64,000 bases of DNA from Acetobacter okinawensis JCM 25146 (GCF_000613865.1 NZ_BAJU01000002.1:1-64000); one strand, 5' to 3'. Counted from the first letter of the stretch, positions 18,667 to 30,172 are shown. Numbers and translations: made by a program. The notes: generated by a model from the sequence alone, not told the origin.

Positions 18667-20935
18667 ATGCCTGACATGCTACGGCATCCGGCAAGACGGG
18701 CTCATATTCTGGCTCTTATCGGAGCTGGCGTGCTGATTGTGACCTTTGGTGGCATTGGCATAGAACTCGGCAATGACATGGCCCGCCATGGTGACATGGA
18801 CCGTCAGAGCACGGCAGCAGGCAGTTATCTGCGCGGTGTGCACCACGCCACCAGTGATGCCCGTATCTGCATTATGCCTTTGAGGCCGAACATAACCCGG
18901 TTGACGGGGAGTGCTACCAGCAGGCCGTAACCCAGCTGGCCGATGCCCGCGCGGGGTTTGATGGGTTCCGCTCCGTGCAACTGCGTGAGGGCGGGGGGCG
19001 CAAGGAGGTGCTTGATGTGGTGGAGCATCAACTCCAGACGATTAGCACATGGCCCAGATCAGCCGATGCCATGCCGCAGGGTGGGGCCGCCCTGCTGGCA
19101 ACACTGGACAAGAACCTGTCTGTTTTAAGCCGCGCCAGCACACTGGATCAGGCAGACCGCGTGGCCAACATGCTGCGCAATACAAGCTGGCAGCGCAGGC
19201 TGGCGCTGCTGGGGATTCTGACCGGCGTTCTCAGCATGATTTCGGCGGGCTGGGTGCTGGACCGTTCATCCCTTGCTGCGGCAAGGGCAGAGGCCTCCTC
19301 GCGCGATCTGGCGTTACGGCTGCGTGCGACGCTGGACAGCCTGAGTCTGGGGGTTGCGGTGTTCGGGGCTGATGGACGCCTGTGGCACTGGAATGAGCAA
19401 CTGGCCACGGTGCTCGGTCTGGGCAAGGATTTTTTGCGTACTGGTCTGTCCTATAACGCCCTGAGCGGTCGGCTGGTGGTGGATGGTGTGCCCCTGCTGG
19501 AGCCGTTTGAACATATTGAGGGCAGCCTGTCCAAAGGGGAGCTGGCTCCCCCGGTAGTGGTGGAGTGCAAGGGTGGCAATGGTGCCGATCTGGAGTTGTG
19601 CCGCACCTTGTTCTTTGCCCCCGATGGGGCGGCCGAGCGGCGCGGCTTTGTGCTGACTGCGGCCGACATTACCATGCGCCTGCGTAGTGAGCGCGCCCTT
19701 GGTGAAGCGCAGAAGCTGCGCGCCCTTGGCCAGCTGACCGCAGGCATTGCGCATGATTTCAAAAACCTGCTGACGGTTATTCTGGGCAACCTTGAGCTTG
19801 CGTCGGAATACGATCAGCCCGATCAGGTGGAGCAGCGGCAGGAGTATCTGTCCGCCGCTACCCATGCGGGTCATCGTTCCGAGGCTCTTACAGGGCAGCT
19901 CCTCTCCTTCATGCGCAGACAGCGCGGAGAACCCGATTCGCTGCGCCTGTCCGACCTGTTTTCCTTTCTGGGTGGTTTGCTGGGGCGTGTTATTGGTCCG
20001 CGCATTGTGGTGGAGTGCGGTGTTGTGGCCGACGTCTGGCCCGTGCGCGTGGACCCGGCACAGCTGGAAAGTGCCGTGCTCAATCTGGCCATCAATGCGC
20101 GTGACGCCATGCCATCTGGCGGGCGGCTGCGCATTACGGCACGCAATGTCACATTCTCCGTCAATGCGGATCTGATGGGCCTGCCGGTGGAGGAGGGGCG
20201 CAGTATTCGTGTGGTGTCTGACCCCTCCCCCTGCCTGCGGGCGACTGGGTCAGGCTGGATGTGGTGGACAGCGGTTTTGGCATGACGCGTGAGGTCATGG
20301 ACCGTCTGTTCGAGCCGTTTTTCACCACCAAGCGGGAAGGGGCCGGTACGGGTCTTGGCATGGCCATGGTTCTGGCTTTTTCCCAGCAGGTTAATGGCCG
20401 CGTTGTGGTGGCCACGGGGCGTGGTAGCGGCACCGAGGTCTCGCTGTGGTTGCCGCGTGCCCTAACCGCCCATGTGGGGGAGGATGAGCCTGCGGCGGCA
20501 GTCCGGTCAGCGCCAGTCAGGCCCGCAAGCCCTGCGCCACAGGCACAGGGGCGCAGCCTGCAGGTGCTTGTGGTGGAGGATGATGCCGCCATCCGCGATA
20601 TTGTGGTGACCATTCTGGGCATGGCTGGCCACAGGGTGCTTGAGGCAGGAGATGGCGAGCAGGCGTTTGATACGGCAGCGGGGGTTGAGGGTACGCTCGA
20701 CCTGCTGGTGACTGATATCCAGCTCCCCGGCCCGCTTGATGGGGTGACCCTCTCCCGCGTGCTGGTTGAGCGTTATCCCGCGCTGGCGGTGGTGTACATG
20801 TCGGGCGATCTGACCCTCGATTCCCCACCGCCGGAGGGGAGTGTGCCCAATGCGCGCCTGCTTGCCAAACCGTTCCGCCGTGATGGGCTGATGGAGGCCG
20901 TAACGGCGGCACTGGGGGCGCGGGCGGGAGCCTGA
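18667..20935 (+). CDS. Hybrid sensor histidine kinase/response regulator (two frameshifts)
   Basis: The protein has TM1 (HILALIGAGVLIVTFGG), a periplasmic domain and TM2 (LALLGILTGVLSMISAGWVL). A PAS-like domain follows (LDSLSLGVAVFGADGRLWHWN), then the HisKA box with the phospho-accepting His (TAGIAHDFKNLLTVILGN). The ATPase domain has AVLNLAINARDAM, DSGFGMT and GAGTGLGMAMV. The C-terminal receiver has VTDIQLPG and AKPFRRDGL. The frame breaks at about 18864 (one T missing, giving DARYLHYAFEAEHN when restored) and in the C-run at 20227-20231. Repaired length is about 756 residues. The signal sensed is unknown and no separate response regulator lies nearby. Confidence 0.88.
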
Positions 20936-21095
20936 GCAACCAGATCGTCCCTTGCGGAACGCTCCCGTGCGGGATAGAGCGGGGCCGGTTGCCAAAGACC
21001 TGTTCGCCAGCGGTGCTTGACCTACGGGAATAAGGCAGGATGGAAAACGCGCTTCCACGGCGTTGGGCGCATGCATGTAAGGATTGTCACATATC

Positions 21096-21629
21096 ATGAC
21101 GGGACGTCAGGACATCGACCTCAAGGATTACATCCGTCACATTCCAGATTTTCCCAAGCCGGGTATTCTGTTTTACGATATTTCAACCCTGATGCGAAAC
21201 CCCGATGCATGGCAGATTGCCATGGGGCGTCTGACCCGCCAGATTGCTCCCCTTCAGCCAGACCTGCTGGCCGCTGTGGAATCCCGCGGGTTCCTGACTG
21301 CCGCACCGATTGCCGACCGGATGGGCTGTGGCATGCTGATGCTGCGCAAAAGCGGCAAGCTGCCCGGCCAGACAATTGCCCACACATACGACCTTGAATA
21401 CGGCTCCGATACGCTGGAAATTCAGGCCGATGCCGTCAAACCCGGCCAGCGCGTTGTGGTGATGGATGACCTGCTGGCAACCGGTGGCACACTGGCAGCC
21501 TCCATTGCTCTGCTGCGCAAGGCTGGTGCCGAGGTTGTTGGCGCGTCCGTTCTGGTTGAACTGATCGGCCTTGGTGGGCGTGACAAGCTGGATACGACCG
21601 TAACAAGCCTGCTGTCCTACGAAGACTAA
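21096..21629 (+). CDS. apt: Adenine phosphoribosyltransferase
   Basis: A purine-salvage enzyme making AMP from adenine and PRPP. About 177 residues, the normal length. The N-terminal [20 protein letters not shown] is diagnostic of Apt, and the PRPP loop is [17 protein letters not shown]. The ATG at 21096 gives the canonical N-terminus; an in-frame TTG four codons upstream is not needed. It is followed by a strong hairpin and a membrane transporter gene. Confidence 0.96.
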   Translation: MTGRQDIDLKDYIRHIPDFPKPGILFYDISTLMRNPDAWQIAMGRLTRQIAPLQPDLLAAVESRGFLTAAPIADRMGCGMLMLRKSGKLPGQTIAHTYDLEYGSDTLEIQADAVKPGQRVVVMDDLLATGGTLAASIALLRKAGAEVVGASVLVELIGLGGRDKLDTTVTSLLSYED

Positions 21630-21651
21630 AAGCGGAACCTGGTTTTCCCTC

Positions 21652-21693
21652 ATGCCATGTCCTGTGCGGAACGCTGGGTGCAGGACAGGGCAT
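21652..21693. repeat. Strong hairpin downstream of apt
   Basis: The arms ATGCC-A-TGTCCTG (21652-21664) and CAGGACA-G-GGCAT (21681-21693) pair over 12 of 13 positions around a 16-base loop. There is no T-run, so it may be a rho-assisted 3' end or an mRNA-stabilising structure between apt and the transporter. Confidence 0.55.
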
Positions 21694-21782
21694 ACGAGGT
21701 GTGAATACGCTTTTGCGCTTCTTTGAGGTAAGAAGAGGCGAATGGCAGTATTTATGATCAGTCCTGACCGGCAGAACGCGGC

Positions 21783-24017
21783 ATGAAGGCTGCGGCGTTT
21801 TCATTTGGCCAGCTCTGTCAGGCCCTCAGCACCATTGTCCGTCAGGCGTTGGAGGGCGGTGGCCCCCCGCGTGACCTGAGCAGGTTGCGCTGGCTGTTTG
21901 CTCCTAACCTGCTGTCTTTTGGTTATGCGCTCCGCACCACCATTTCCTCCCTCATAGCTCTTGGCATTGCCCTGTGGTGGGAGCTGGGTAGCCCGCAATG
22001 GGCCGCCCTGACCGTGTGGATGGTTGCACAGGGTACGCGCGGCAAATCCATTGCCAAGGCGCGGTGGCATATGTTTGGCATGGTGGTTGGTACCATCTGT
22101 GCCCTTGTCCTTGTGGGCAGTATGCCGCAGTCGCCGCTGCTCTATATCTTCTGGGTTGCGGTGGGTATTGGCGGGTTCTGCTTTGTAGGTACTTTGCTGC
22201 CCGGCCCTGCTACCATGACCAATTACCGTATCCATGGCATGCGGGCCTCTGGTTTTACCTACGCCATTATTGCGCTGGATGGGGCTGCGGCTCCGGACCA
22301 TATTTTTCATATCGCCATGGCGCGTGCCACGTATATTACGCTGGGCATTGTGGTGGAAACCACCATTTCCTCCCTGTTCCAGTACAGGCTTGGCCTGCGG
22401 GCAAGGAACAGGCTTGCCACCAACTTTGTGCAGGCTCTGGATGGTGCAGTCCCAGCCCTTGTGCGCCTGCTGGGTGGGGACCGGCGTGCCGTAGCCAATT
22501 CCCCCGATGTATTCACAACCATTGTCAGCCTGAGCGATCAGGTCGAGTTTGCCGAAGTGGAAATGGGCGAACACCAGCATGAGGGCGACCATGCCCGTGC
22601 CGCTCTTGCCGCCATAGCCGTGCTGATGTCACGCGGGCTGGATTTGGGGGCCCTGCTTTCCATGCCGGAAAGTCAGGGGAGGGATTACCGGCAGGTTGCT
22701 GGGCAGGTGGCCGATTTTTTACAGACCATTCCCCAGCGCCTTTCGGACGATCTGCCTGTGGCTCCTGTCCTGCGGGATCTGGTGGCCCTGCGCGCGACCT
22801 GTACCCAGTTTGCAGCGACCTGCCTTGAGCAGGAGATGATCGCGGCCACAAACCCGCCCATTGACGTGGCGCAGGAGAGCAGCCTGTCGCGCGAGGGGCA
22901 GCTTCTGCACAAACTCGGGGCTATTCTGGACGAACTGCAACAGGCCATTGAGCAGTTCGAAATGAGCCGCAACCCCGTGCTCCACGACCATTTCCGCTAT
23001 CCTATGCGGAGTTATCGTGACTGGCGCATGGCCTTTACCAATAGTCTGCGCGCTTCGGTCACCATTTTCTGCTCAGGTATTCTCTGGATTACAACAGGCT
23101 GGACGGATGGGCTGACATTCATGATGTTTGTCTCCATCGTCTGCGCCCTGTTCTCCACGCTGGAGCAGCCTGCACTGGCCACGCAGGCGTTTTTGCATGG
23201 TACAGTTGTTGTGGTGGGTATGAGCGGGCTGCTTGACCTGTGGGTTATGGCCCAGCCCACTATTTACGAAACACTGGCCCTTTGTCTGGCTGTGCCCATG
23301 CTGGTGGGGGGGCTGGCGTTTGCATGGCCGCCTCTTATTCTGGCAGCCGTTGCGTATAACCTGTTCCTGCCCATTCTCATCGGCCCCATGAATCAGGGGC
23401 GGATGGACGAACTCCTGTATTTCAACACGGCGTTGCCGTTGTTTCTGGCCATGGTTTTTTCCATGTGGATGTACCGGCTGTTCCTGCCCTTTGACCCCGA
23501 TGGTCTGCGCTGGGACCTGCGGGTCAGTATTCTGCGCCGCCTGCGCAGGCTGGCCCAGCAGCGTGCCGCCCCCCCAATGACCGAAATTATTGGCCGTGGG
23601 GTGGATGGCTTTGTCCGCCTTGCTTCCATGACCACCGATGACCGGAACACCTATGTGCGTGACCGCTACGTCAGTGGTGTGCTGTCTGGCATGACCATAG
23701 AGCTGAACCTGCTGCGCCTGCGCGTTATTCTGGCCCGGGACATTCTTCCAGCCGATGCCCGGCACGCCACACAGGCGATGATGAACCGCATGCGCCAGTT
23801 TTCGGGGCGGTATGGTGGGCAGTATGGACGCACCGCACGTGCTGCCCATCTGGCCGTGGAATATCTGACCCGTATGGAGCAGGCGGAGACCAATCTGTCC
23901 GTGCGCGAGGAAATGTTACGTGTGCTGGCCAGCCTGCATGTGATTGAAACGGAACTGAAGGAAAATCAGGCGTTCTTTGATGCATCCTCCCCGTATCTGG
24001 ACAAGGCGTTTTCCTGA
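21783..24017 (+). CDS. FUSC family (AaeB-like) aromatic acid/efflux membrane protein
   Basis: A 744-residue inner-membrane protein with two hydrophobic blocks. The first block is about residues 40-190 (TTISSLIALGIALWWELGSPQWAA), with the FUSC signature around AALTVWMVAQGTRGKSIAKA. A soluble linker follows, and the second block is at about 415-570 (LRASVTIFCSGILWITTGW). This duplicated layout is that of AaeB/YccS/FUSC transporters that export aromatic acids or related weak acids. No periplasmic adaptor gene is adjacent. Substrate unknown. Confidence 0.87.
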   Translation: MKAAAFSFGQLCQALSTIVRQALEGGGPPRDLSRLRWLFAPNLLSFGYALRTTISSLIALGIALWWELGSPQWAALTVWMVAQGTRGKSIAKARWHMFGMVVGTICALVLVGSMPQSPLLYIFWVAVGIGGFCFVGTLLPGPATMTNYRIHGMRASGFTYAIIALDGAAAPDHIFHIAMARATYITLGIVVETTISSLFQYRLGLRARNRLATNFVQALDGAVPALVRLLGGDRRAVANSPDVFTTIVSLSDQVEFAEVEMGEHQHEGDHARAALAAIAVLMSRGLDLGALLSMPESQGRDYRQVAGQVADFLQTIPQRLSDDLPVAPVLRDLVALRATCTQFAATCLEQEMIAATNPPIDVAQESSLSREGQLLHKLGAILDELQQAIEQFEMSRNPVLHDHFRYPMRSYRDWRMAFTNSLRASVTIFCSGILWITTGWTDGLTFMMFVSIVCALFSTLEQPALATQAFLHGTVVVVGMSGLLDLWVMAQPTIYETLALCLAVPMLVGGLAFAWPPLILAAVAYNLFLPILIGPMNQGRMDELLYFNTALPLFLAMVFSMWMYRLFLPFDPDGLRWDLRVSILRRLRRLAQQRAAPPMTEIIGRGVDGFVRLASMTTDDRNTYVRDRYVSGVLSGMTIELNLLRLRVILARDILPADARHATQAMMNRMRQFSGRYGGQYGRTARAAHLAVEYLTRMEQAETNLSVREEMLRVLASLHVIETELKENQAFFDASSPYLDKAFS

Positions 24018-24095
24018 ACGCAGTCTGTGCTGCCTGCGGGTGGTGCGCGGGGCAAAGGTGTTCAGGAGCAGGCCAGAATAAAAAGGGGAACCATC

Positions 24096-25393
24096 ATGTC
24101 AGATGCAAGCCACGCATGGGATCATGCGCGGGCCAGAGCCGTGTTGCGGTCCATGTTTGATGCCGCCGTAGCCAGTGCCGACCCATTTTTGGTGCTGGCG
24201 GCCCATCTGCCGCCCAAACCCAAGGGGCGTTGTGTTGTGGTGGGTGCGGGCAAGGCTTCTGCCGCCATGGCCGCAGCGTTAGAGGCAGCATGGCCCGATG
24301 TGCCGCTGGAAGGGGTTGTGGTCACGCGGGATGGGCATGCTGCGCCCACACGGCATGTGCGCATCCTTGAAGCCTCCCATCCTGTGCCCGATGGCAGGAG
24401 TGAGGCCGCGGCCAGAGCGGCCATGCAGGCGGTCCGCGGCCTTGGCCCGGATGATCTGGTGATAGCCCTTGTTTCTGGTGGCGGGTCGTCCCTTATGGCG
24501 CTCCCAGCACCAGGCCTGAGGTTGGAAGACAAGCGCGCGGTCGGCAGGCAGCTACTGCACTCCGGTGCCACCATTACGGAAATGAACACCGTGCGGCGCG
24601 CCTGTCCGCCATCAAGGGCGGGGGGCTGGCGCAGGCTGCCAGTCCTGCGCAGGTCCTTACTCTGGTGGTCAGCGATGTACCGGGGGATGACCCATCGGTC
24701 ATTGCCAGTGGGCCAACGGTGCTCCCGGCCAGTACTGGGGCAGACGCCCTGCAGATTGTGGCGCGCTACAGGCTGGACCTGCCTCCTGCCGTGCATCAGG
24801 TGCTTGAACGCCATGTGGCAGCGCAACGGGCGCACACACCTGTTGTGGACCCGCGCAACCGTGTGGTGCTGATTGCAACCCCCCTTATGGCGTTACAGGC
24901 CGCAGCAGAAGTTGCGCGCCAGCAAGGGCTGACCCCACTTATTCTGGGGGATGCGCTGGAGGGGGAGAGTCAGGTGGCAGGTATTCTGCTGGGGGGCATG
25001 GCGCGCTCAGCCCGCCTGCATGGCCTGCCTGTGCGTCCCCCTGCCGTGCTGCTGAGTGGGGGGGAGACAACAGTCAGCATCCGCGCTGGGGAGACGGCGG
25101 GCAAAGGGGGGCGCAACACGGAGTTTCTGCTCTCCTGCGCGCAGTTTCTGGGGGGCGAGAGCGGTATCTGGGGGCTGGCGGGAGACAGCGATGGCATAGA
25201 CGGCACGGAGGATGCCGCAGGGGCCATTTTTGCGCCCGACACACTGGCCCGTGCGGCACAGGCCGGGTGTCTGGCCGAGCCATTTTTGCGCAACCATGAC
25301 AGTTACAGTTTTTTCAAGGCCGTGGGGGATCTGGTCGTAACAGGTCCAACACTGACCAACGTGAATGATATACGCCTGCTATTGATCGCTTGA
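24096..25393 (+). CDS. Glycerate 2-kinase, MOFRL family (one frameshift)
   Basis: Phosphorylates D-glycerate to 2-phosphoglycerate (TtuD/GckA type), feeding hydroxypyruvate or tartronate breakdown into glycolysis. N-terminal motifs are VVVGAGKASAAMAAAL and LVSGGGSSLMALPAPG. The C-terminal MOFRL domain has LLSGGETTVSI, GGRNTEFLLS and AGDSDGIDGTEDAAGA. The frame breaks at about 24597-24601; adding one C gives NTVRRRLSAIKGGGLA and an uninterrupted protein of about 433 residues. The ATG at 24096 has AAAAGGGG before it. The gene converges on the UDG-family gene. Confidence 0.9.
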
Positions 25394-25451
25394 TGCATTG
25401 CTAGGCCTGCCCGCCAAGCCGCCGCAGCGTAGCGGCGGACATAAGTCCGTT

Positions 25452-26074
25452 TTATGCCGCCAGAGCGCGAGCAACCTCGCGGCGCAGAGCGGGCAGAATA
25501 GTCTGGGCAAAGGCTGGGGTGCGCCGCTCCCACATGCCCGTGCGCCAGGAGGGGTGCGGTAGGGGAAAATAGGTGGGCAGGTAGCGCTCGAACTGCTCTA
25601 CCCGCTCAAACACCTTGCCTTTGCCCAGCACATGGTTTTGCGCGTAGGAGCCGACCAGCAGGGTCAGCCGGATATTGGGCAGATGGTCCAGAATACGCTT
25701 GCGCCACAGTGGTGCACATTCCGGCCTTGGGGGCTTGTCGCCCCCTTTGGGGAGCACGCCGGGGTAGCATAGCCCCGTGGGCACAATGGCCACTTTTTCC
25801 GTATCGTAAAAAAGAGCAGGTCCATGCCCAGCCACGCCCGCAGGCGCTCGCCCGAGGCATCGTTAAACGAAATTCCCGTCTCATGCACTCTGGTGCCCGG
25901 AGCCTGACTTGCAATCAGCAACCGTGCGCGGGGGGAGACATGCAATACAGGCCGTGGCCCCAGTGGCAGCGCATGGGCGCAGGCCGTGCACCCACGGATC
26001 TGCTGGAGCAGGCTGTCAAGCTGGTGGTCTGTTGTGGTGTGTGGTGGCAGGGGAAGGTCCTGTTCAGCAAAGTA
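25452..26074 (-). CDS. Uracil-DNA glycosylase family protein (one frameshift, start uncertain)
   Basis: A DNA-repair glycosylase of the Fe-S UDG superfamily. An N-terminal cysteine pair (IRGCTACAHALPLGPRPV) precedes the active-site region ASQAPGTRVHETGISF. FYDTEKVAIVPTGLCYPG and the substrate-binding HPS loop (PLPHPSWRTG) follow. The frame breaks in the A-run at 25808-25813 (a seventh T on the coding strand restores GMDLLFFYDTEK). The reading frame is open from 26074, but I find no ATG or GTG there. The only listed start (TTG at 25945) would remove the cysteines. A second error near 26076 (an in-frame TGA after an ATG) may hide the true start. Confidence 0.8.
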
Positions 26075-26186
26075 TCACGCCCACAGCATATGGGGCTGCA
26101 ACCCCGCGTATAAAAGAGGGCGGGGGTGTGTGCTGGTAAGTCTTGCTCCCCAAGAGCAGGGCACCTGCTGTGTGGTGCAGGGCAAT

Positions 26187-26221
26187 AAAAAACACCGCAG
26201 CCTTGCCACTGCGGTGTTTTT
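26187..26221. terminator. Rho-independent terminator of the adh operon
   Basis: ACACCGCAG and CTGCGGTGT arms flank a short loop, with an A-run on the left and T5 on the right. It sits 50 bases past the adhB stop and could also act toward the plus strand. Confidence 0.85.
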
Positions 26222-26268
26222 CTGGTCGTGTCCCTCAGAGGAAGGGCGAAGCAGGGGTCGGTAAGACC

Positions 26269-27687
26269 TTACTGCTCTGCGTCTACCCCGGTGTGGGTCT
26301 GCGGTGCAAAGGTCCAGCCAGAGCCGTAAGGCTGCGGCATGAACAGGCCCCATGTAGCCGTTGCTGCCGTGGGGTCAGCCCAGCCTGCGGTCGGGATCGG
26401 GGCGTGGTCCAGACGGAGTTTCTGAACGTCAGCAGCGGTCACGTTGGCAGGTGCCTTGTTACCCCATGCAGAGCGGATGAAGTTGACCACATCAGCAATC
26501 TGCTGGTCGGACAGAATGCTCTTGTAGTCCGGCATGGCAACAGCCGAAGGTGCCCAGTTGGTGGGCGGCAGCACGCCACCAGCCACGATGATGTGGGCAA
26601 TGGAGGTCGGGTCGTCAGTGACCACCACGGAGTTACCGGCCAGCGGCGGGAACATACGGGCTACACCACCACCATCGTTACGATGGCAGGCTGCGCACTG
26701 TTCAACATAAACCCGTGCACCCGGGTTGCTGGCTGTGTTGCCAGAATCCAGCGCCTGAGCCGTGGACGGATCGTAGGTGTAATCCCCGCGTGATGGCGGA
26801 ACCGGCGGCAGAGCCTTCAGGTACTTGGCAATGGCGTGCAGGTCGGAGTCCGTGAAGTACTGGGTGCTCCAGCCAACCACGTCGGCCATGCCACCAAATA
26901 CGGCGGAGTGGTCGGTACGGCCGGACTTGAGGAACTGGAACAGATCATCTTCAGACCAGCGGCCCAGACCTACGACAGGGTCGTTGCGCAGGCTCGGAGC
27001 AATCCAGTTGTCGATCGGTGCGCCACCGGCAAGGAAGTCAGGACCACCGGCTGCATCCAGCGCTTTTTCCTGCATGGCAAAGCCGCGGGGCGTATGGCAC
27101 GCACCGCAATGCCCGGCACCCGTGACCAGATATTCACCACGGGCGATTTCGGGGTCCGTACCCGGAGCAGGCGTAAAGTCCTTGGGCGTGGGTGCAAACA
27201 TGGTGCGCCAGATAGCCAGCGGCCAGCGCATGGACATGGGCCAGCTGATGCCGACCTCACGGTTTTTCTGGGCGACCGGCTGCACACCATGCATGAAGTA
27301 CGCGTAAAGCGACTTCACATCATCCTGCGTCATGCGGGAGAAGGCGGGATACGGCATGGCCGGATAAAGCGTGCTGCCATCCTTGCGGATGCCATGGCGC
27401 ACGGCTTCATCAAACTCCTGCAACGTATAGGTGCCAATCCCGTAGGTGGGGTCAGGCGTGATGTTGGTCGAGTAAATCATGCCGATGGGGGTTTTGATTG
27501 CCAGCCCACCTGCAAACTTCTGACCGTTCAGTGCTGTGTGGCAAGCCACACAGTCACCAAGGCGAGCGACATACTCGCCCTTTTTGATCAGGTCTTCCTC
27601 AGCTCCCTGTGCATGTGCCAGGGAGGTTCCTGCCAGAAGCCCGACAGTGACCGCTCCAAGAGCGGCTTTTAGTCTGTTCATCATCAT
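26269..27687 (-). CDS. adhB: PQQ-alcohol dehydrogenase subunit II, triheme cytochrome c
   Basis: The membrane-linked cytochrome subunit that takes electrons from AdhA and reduces ubiquinone during ethanol oxidation to acetaldehyde. After a signal peptide (LLAGTSLAHAQ) there are three c-type heme motifs, CVACH, CGACH and CAACH, each followed by its distal Met region. Length is about 472 residues, as expected. Three consecutive ATGs at 27687-27679 are all possible starts; the frame also opens three codons earlier with GTG. It lies 38 bases after adhA in one operon. Confidence 0.96.
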   Translation of the reverse strand: MMMNRLKAALGAVTVGLLAGTSLAHAQGAEEDLIKKGEYVARLGDCVACHTALNGQKFAGGLAIKTPIGMIYSTNITPDPTYGIGTYTLQEFDEAVRHGIRKDGSTLYPAMPYPAFSRMTQDDVKSLYAYFMHGVQPVAQKNREVGISWPMSMRWPLAIWRTMFAPTPKDFTPAPGTDPEIARGEYLVTGAGHCGACHTPRGFAMQEKALDAAGGPDFLAGGAPIDNWIAPSLRNDPVVGLGRWSEDDLFQFLKSGRTDHSAVFGGMADVVGWSTQYFTDSDLHAIAKYLKALPPVPPSRGDYTYDPSTAQALDSGNTASNPGARVYVEQCAACHRNDGGGVARMFPPLAGNSVVVTDDPTSIAHIIVAGGVLPPTNWAPSAVAMPDYKSILSDQQIADVVNFIRSAWGNKAPANVTAADVQKLRLDHAPIPTAGWADPTAATATWGLFMPQPYGSGWTFAPQTHTGVDAEQ

Positions 27688-27734
27688 TTTTACCACTGTA
27701 TCGCTTGTGTACCGAATGACGTCATGACTGCCGC

Positions 27735-29964
27735 TTATTGGGGCGGAATGCCCACGACCGGGGTCAGCGGAACGCCCTGATCATTCTTTCGGGCATCCAC
27801 TTCACGCTGATAGCTCTCGTTCGCACGCTTGATGAGGTACTGACGGATGGACTCGATTTCCTCAGGCTTCATGCTCGTGTCAAAGCGGTCCATGCCATAA
27901 GCTGTCAGTGCACCACGGCCAACAACGTTGTAGAACGCATCCTCATGGCGGATTGCGCCGGACCAACGCAGGTCGGGGAGCACGCCGGAGCCTTCGCCGT
28001 TGTCACCGTGGCAGGTCTGGCAGTAGGTCTGGTACTGGAAGTAGCCTTTGGCAGCTTCCTTGGTGTCATATTCCGCAGGCGGCTTGACGGGCAGGAAGCC
28101 CAGTTCGTTCATGGCGGGCAGTTTGGCTGTGCCATCGAGCGAGAACACGGCCACATAGGAGTGGTTGACTGTCCAGCCAGATGTACGGCCCATCGCACCC
28201 ATGGAGATCGGGTAGATGCCACCCCAGCCCACTTCAACCGCAACATACTGCTTGCCGTTGACGCTGTAGGTTATGGGGGGAGCAATAATGCCGCTCTGTG
28301 CGTCAAACTTGTAAAGGTCGGCACCGTTTGTGGCGTCATAGGCATGGAATTCGCCGTTTGCCAGACCCTGGAACAGCAGGTCGCCGCCAGTTGCCAGAAC
28401 GCCGCCGTTCCATGGGCCTTTGTGGTCGATCTTCCACACGGTTTCCATTTTAACCGGATCCCATGCCAGCAGTTCGCCTTTAAGGTCCTTCAGGTACGCG
28501 GAGCGGGCTTCGGCCGAGTCAGGCAGGCCGGTCTTGGTCATGTCCAGACCGAGGTTCCATGCATCCGGGTGCGCCTTAAAGCCGCCAACCTGGTTCTGGT
28601 AGCCAAACGGAATCTGGTGTGCTGGCAGGTAGATCAGGTGGGTCTTGGGGCTGTACGCCATGGACATGAAGTTATGGGCACCCAGCGGGCCGGGAATACC
28701 GTACCAGAAGTTGCCGTTCAGGGTCCACAGACCTTCAGGCTTATAGATCGGGCGGCCCGTCAGCGGGTCAAGGCCACTGGCCCAGTTTTCGTACACATAG
28801 TTCTTGCCAGCCAGGAATTCACCCGTCTTGGCGTCGAGCATGTAGAAGAAGCCGTTTTTGGGAGCCTGCACAACAACGTGGCGCATCTCACCATTGATTG
28901 GCACGTCAAGGGTCATGACCTGCTGGACCGAGGTGTAGTCCCACTGGTCCATGGTGGTGGCCTGGAAGTGCCAGACATACTCACCCGTTTCAGGCTTGAC
29001 GGCGACAATGCTGCCCAGGAACAGGTTGTTGCCGATCCCTTCGGAGCGGTATTTGTAGTTCCAGGGGGAACCGTTACCGACGGCCAGATAGACCAGATCG
29101 GACACGGGGTCATACACAATGGAGTCCCACACGGTGCCACCACCGCCCTGACGGACCCATGCCCCGTTGGGGCCATGTCCGGTAGGCTTTGGTCATCAGA
29201 ACATTATCCGACGCTGCATGGTCGGGTTCGTTCTTGTTGTTAGGCACAGTGTAGAAGCGCCACTTCAGCTTGCCGGTTTCCGCATCAAAGGCGGAGACAA
29301 AGCCGCGGGCACCAAATTCTGCACCACCGTTGCCGATCAGGACCAGACCCTTGGCAATGCGGACGGCACCGTCAACAGTGTAGGAGCGCTGCTTGCCCAG
29401 AGAGGCATCGGCAGGAATGGTGTTGATTTCCCAGACTTTTTTGCCGGTTTTGGCATCCAGGGAGATCAGGCGGCCGTCAAACGTGCCAAAGTAAACCTTG
29501 CCGTTCCAGTAGCCTGCGCCACGGTTAACCGTATCGCAGCAGCCCTTGTCAGCAATGTTGCCGGGCACCTTGGGGTCGTATTCCCACAGCAGTTTGCCGG
29601 TTGCCGCATCAAGGGCTTTCATTTTGGACCAGTTGGTCGTGGCATACATGATGCCGTCCACAATCAGAGGCGTGCCTTCCTGACCGCGGTTGCTGTCCAG
29701 GTTGAAGTACCAGGCCAGCTTCAGGTTACCAACATTGGAGCGGTTGATCTGATCCAGCGGGCTGTAGCGCTGTTCAGAGTAGGTGCGTCCATAGGACAGC
29801 CAGTTCTCGGGGTGCTCATCGGCGTGGATGATGGCTTGTCCCGTGTCACCCAGACTGTCGGCGCGGGCAGGGGCTGCTGCGTAAGGTAGGGCAGCGGCAC
29901 AGATTGTTCCAGCCGCGAGAATTCCTAGCAGCGAACGTCTCTTGGCGGAGGCGGGGCGGGTCAT
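27735..29964 (-). CDS. adhA: PQQ-dependent alcohol dehydrogenase subunit I (one frameshift)
   Basis: A periplasmic quinohemoprotein that oxidises ethanol, the first step of vinegar formation. It has a signal peptide (residues about 8-35), an eight-bladed PQQ propeller with the adjacent cysteine pair (GCCDTVNRGAGY), and a C-terminal cytochrome c domain with CQTCH. The frame breaks at 29173-29174. Two bases are missing in a C/G run; restoring them gives YRTWGPNGAWVRQGGGGTVW, the known AdhA sequence, and a protein of about 744 residues. The ATG at 29964 has GAGGA nine bases upstream. A candidate promoter lies at 30029-30058. Confidence 0.94.
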
Positions 29965-30028
29965 GCGTTCATGTCCTCGACTGTGTATCAAGATGAGGAA
30001 AAATAGAGCCGGAAATCCGGTTTCTCAC

Positions 30029-30058
30029 ACATCAGCCAAGGCCAGCGCTGTATGTCAA
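30029..30058 (-). promoter_or_regulatory. Candidate adhA promoter
   Basis: A consensus -35 TTGACA (30053-30058, minus strand) is separated by 18 bases from TGATGT (30029-30034), about 65 bases before the adhA ATG. The -10 match is weak. Confidence 0.35.
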
Positions 30059-30172
30059 TCACGCCAAGAGAATAGCTGCATCCCCACATATTCGTTCCTG
30101 ATGGGGAACAGGCGTATGAAAATGCAGTTGAGATGCGCATGTGAACGTGTGTGTCACATCTGAAACACTCTG

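Noticed and set aside
27738-29243. Plus-strand open frame of about 501 codons opposite adhA
   Set aside because: Antisense shadow of a clear PQQ dehydrogenase gene; no domain and His/Val-rich low-quality composition.
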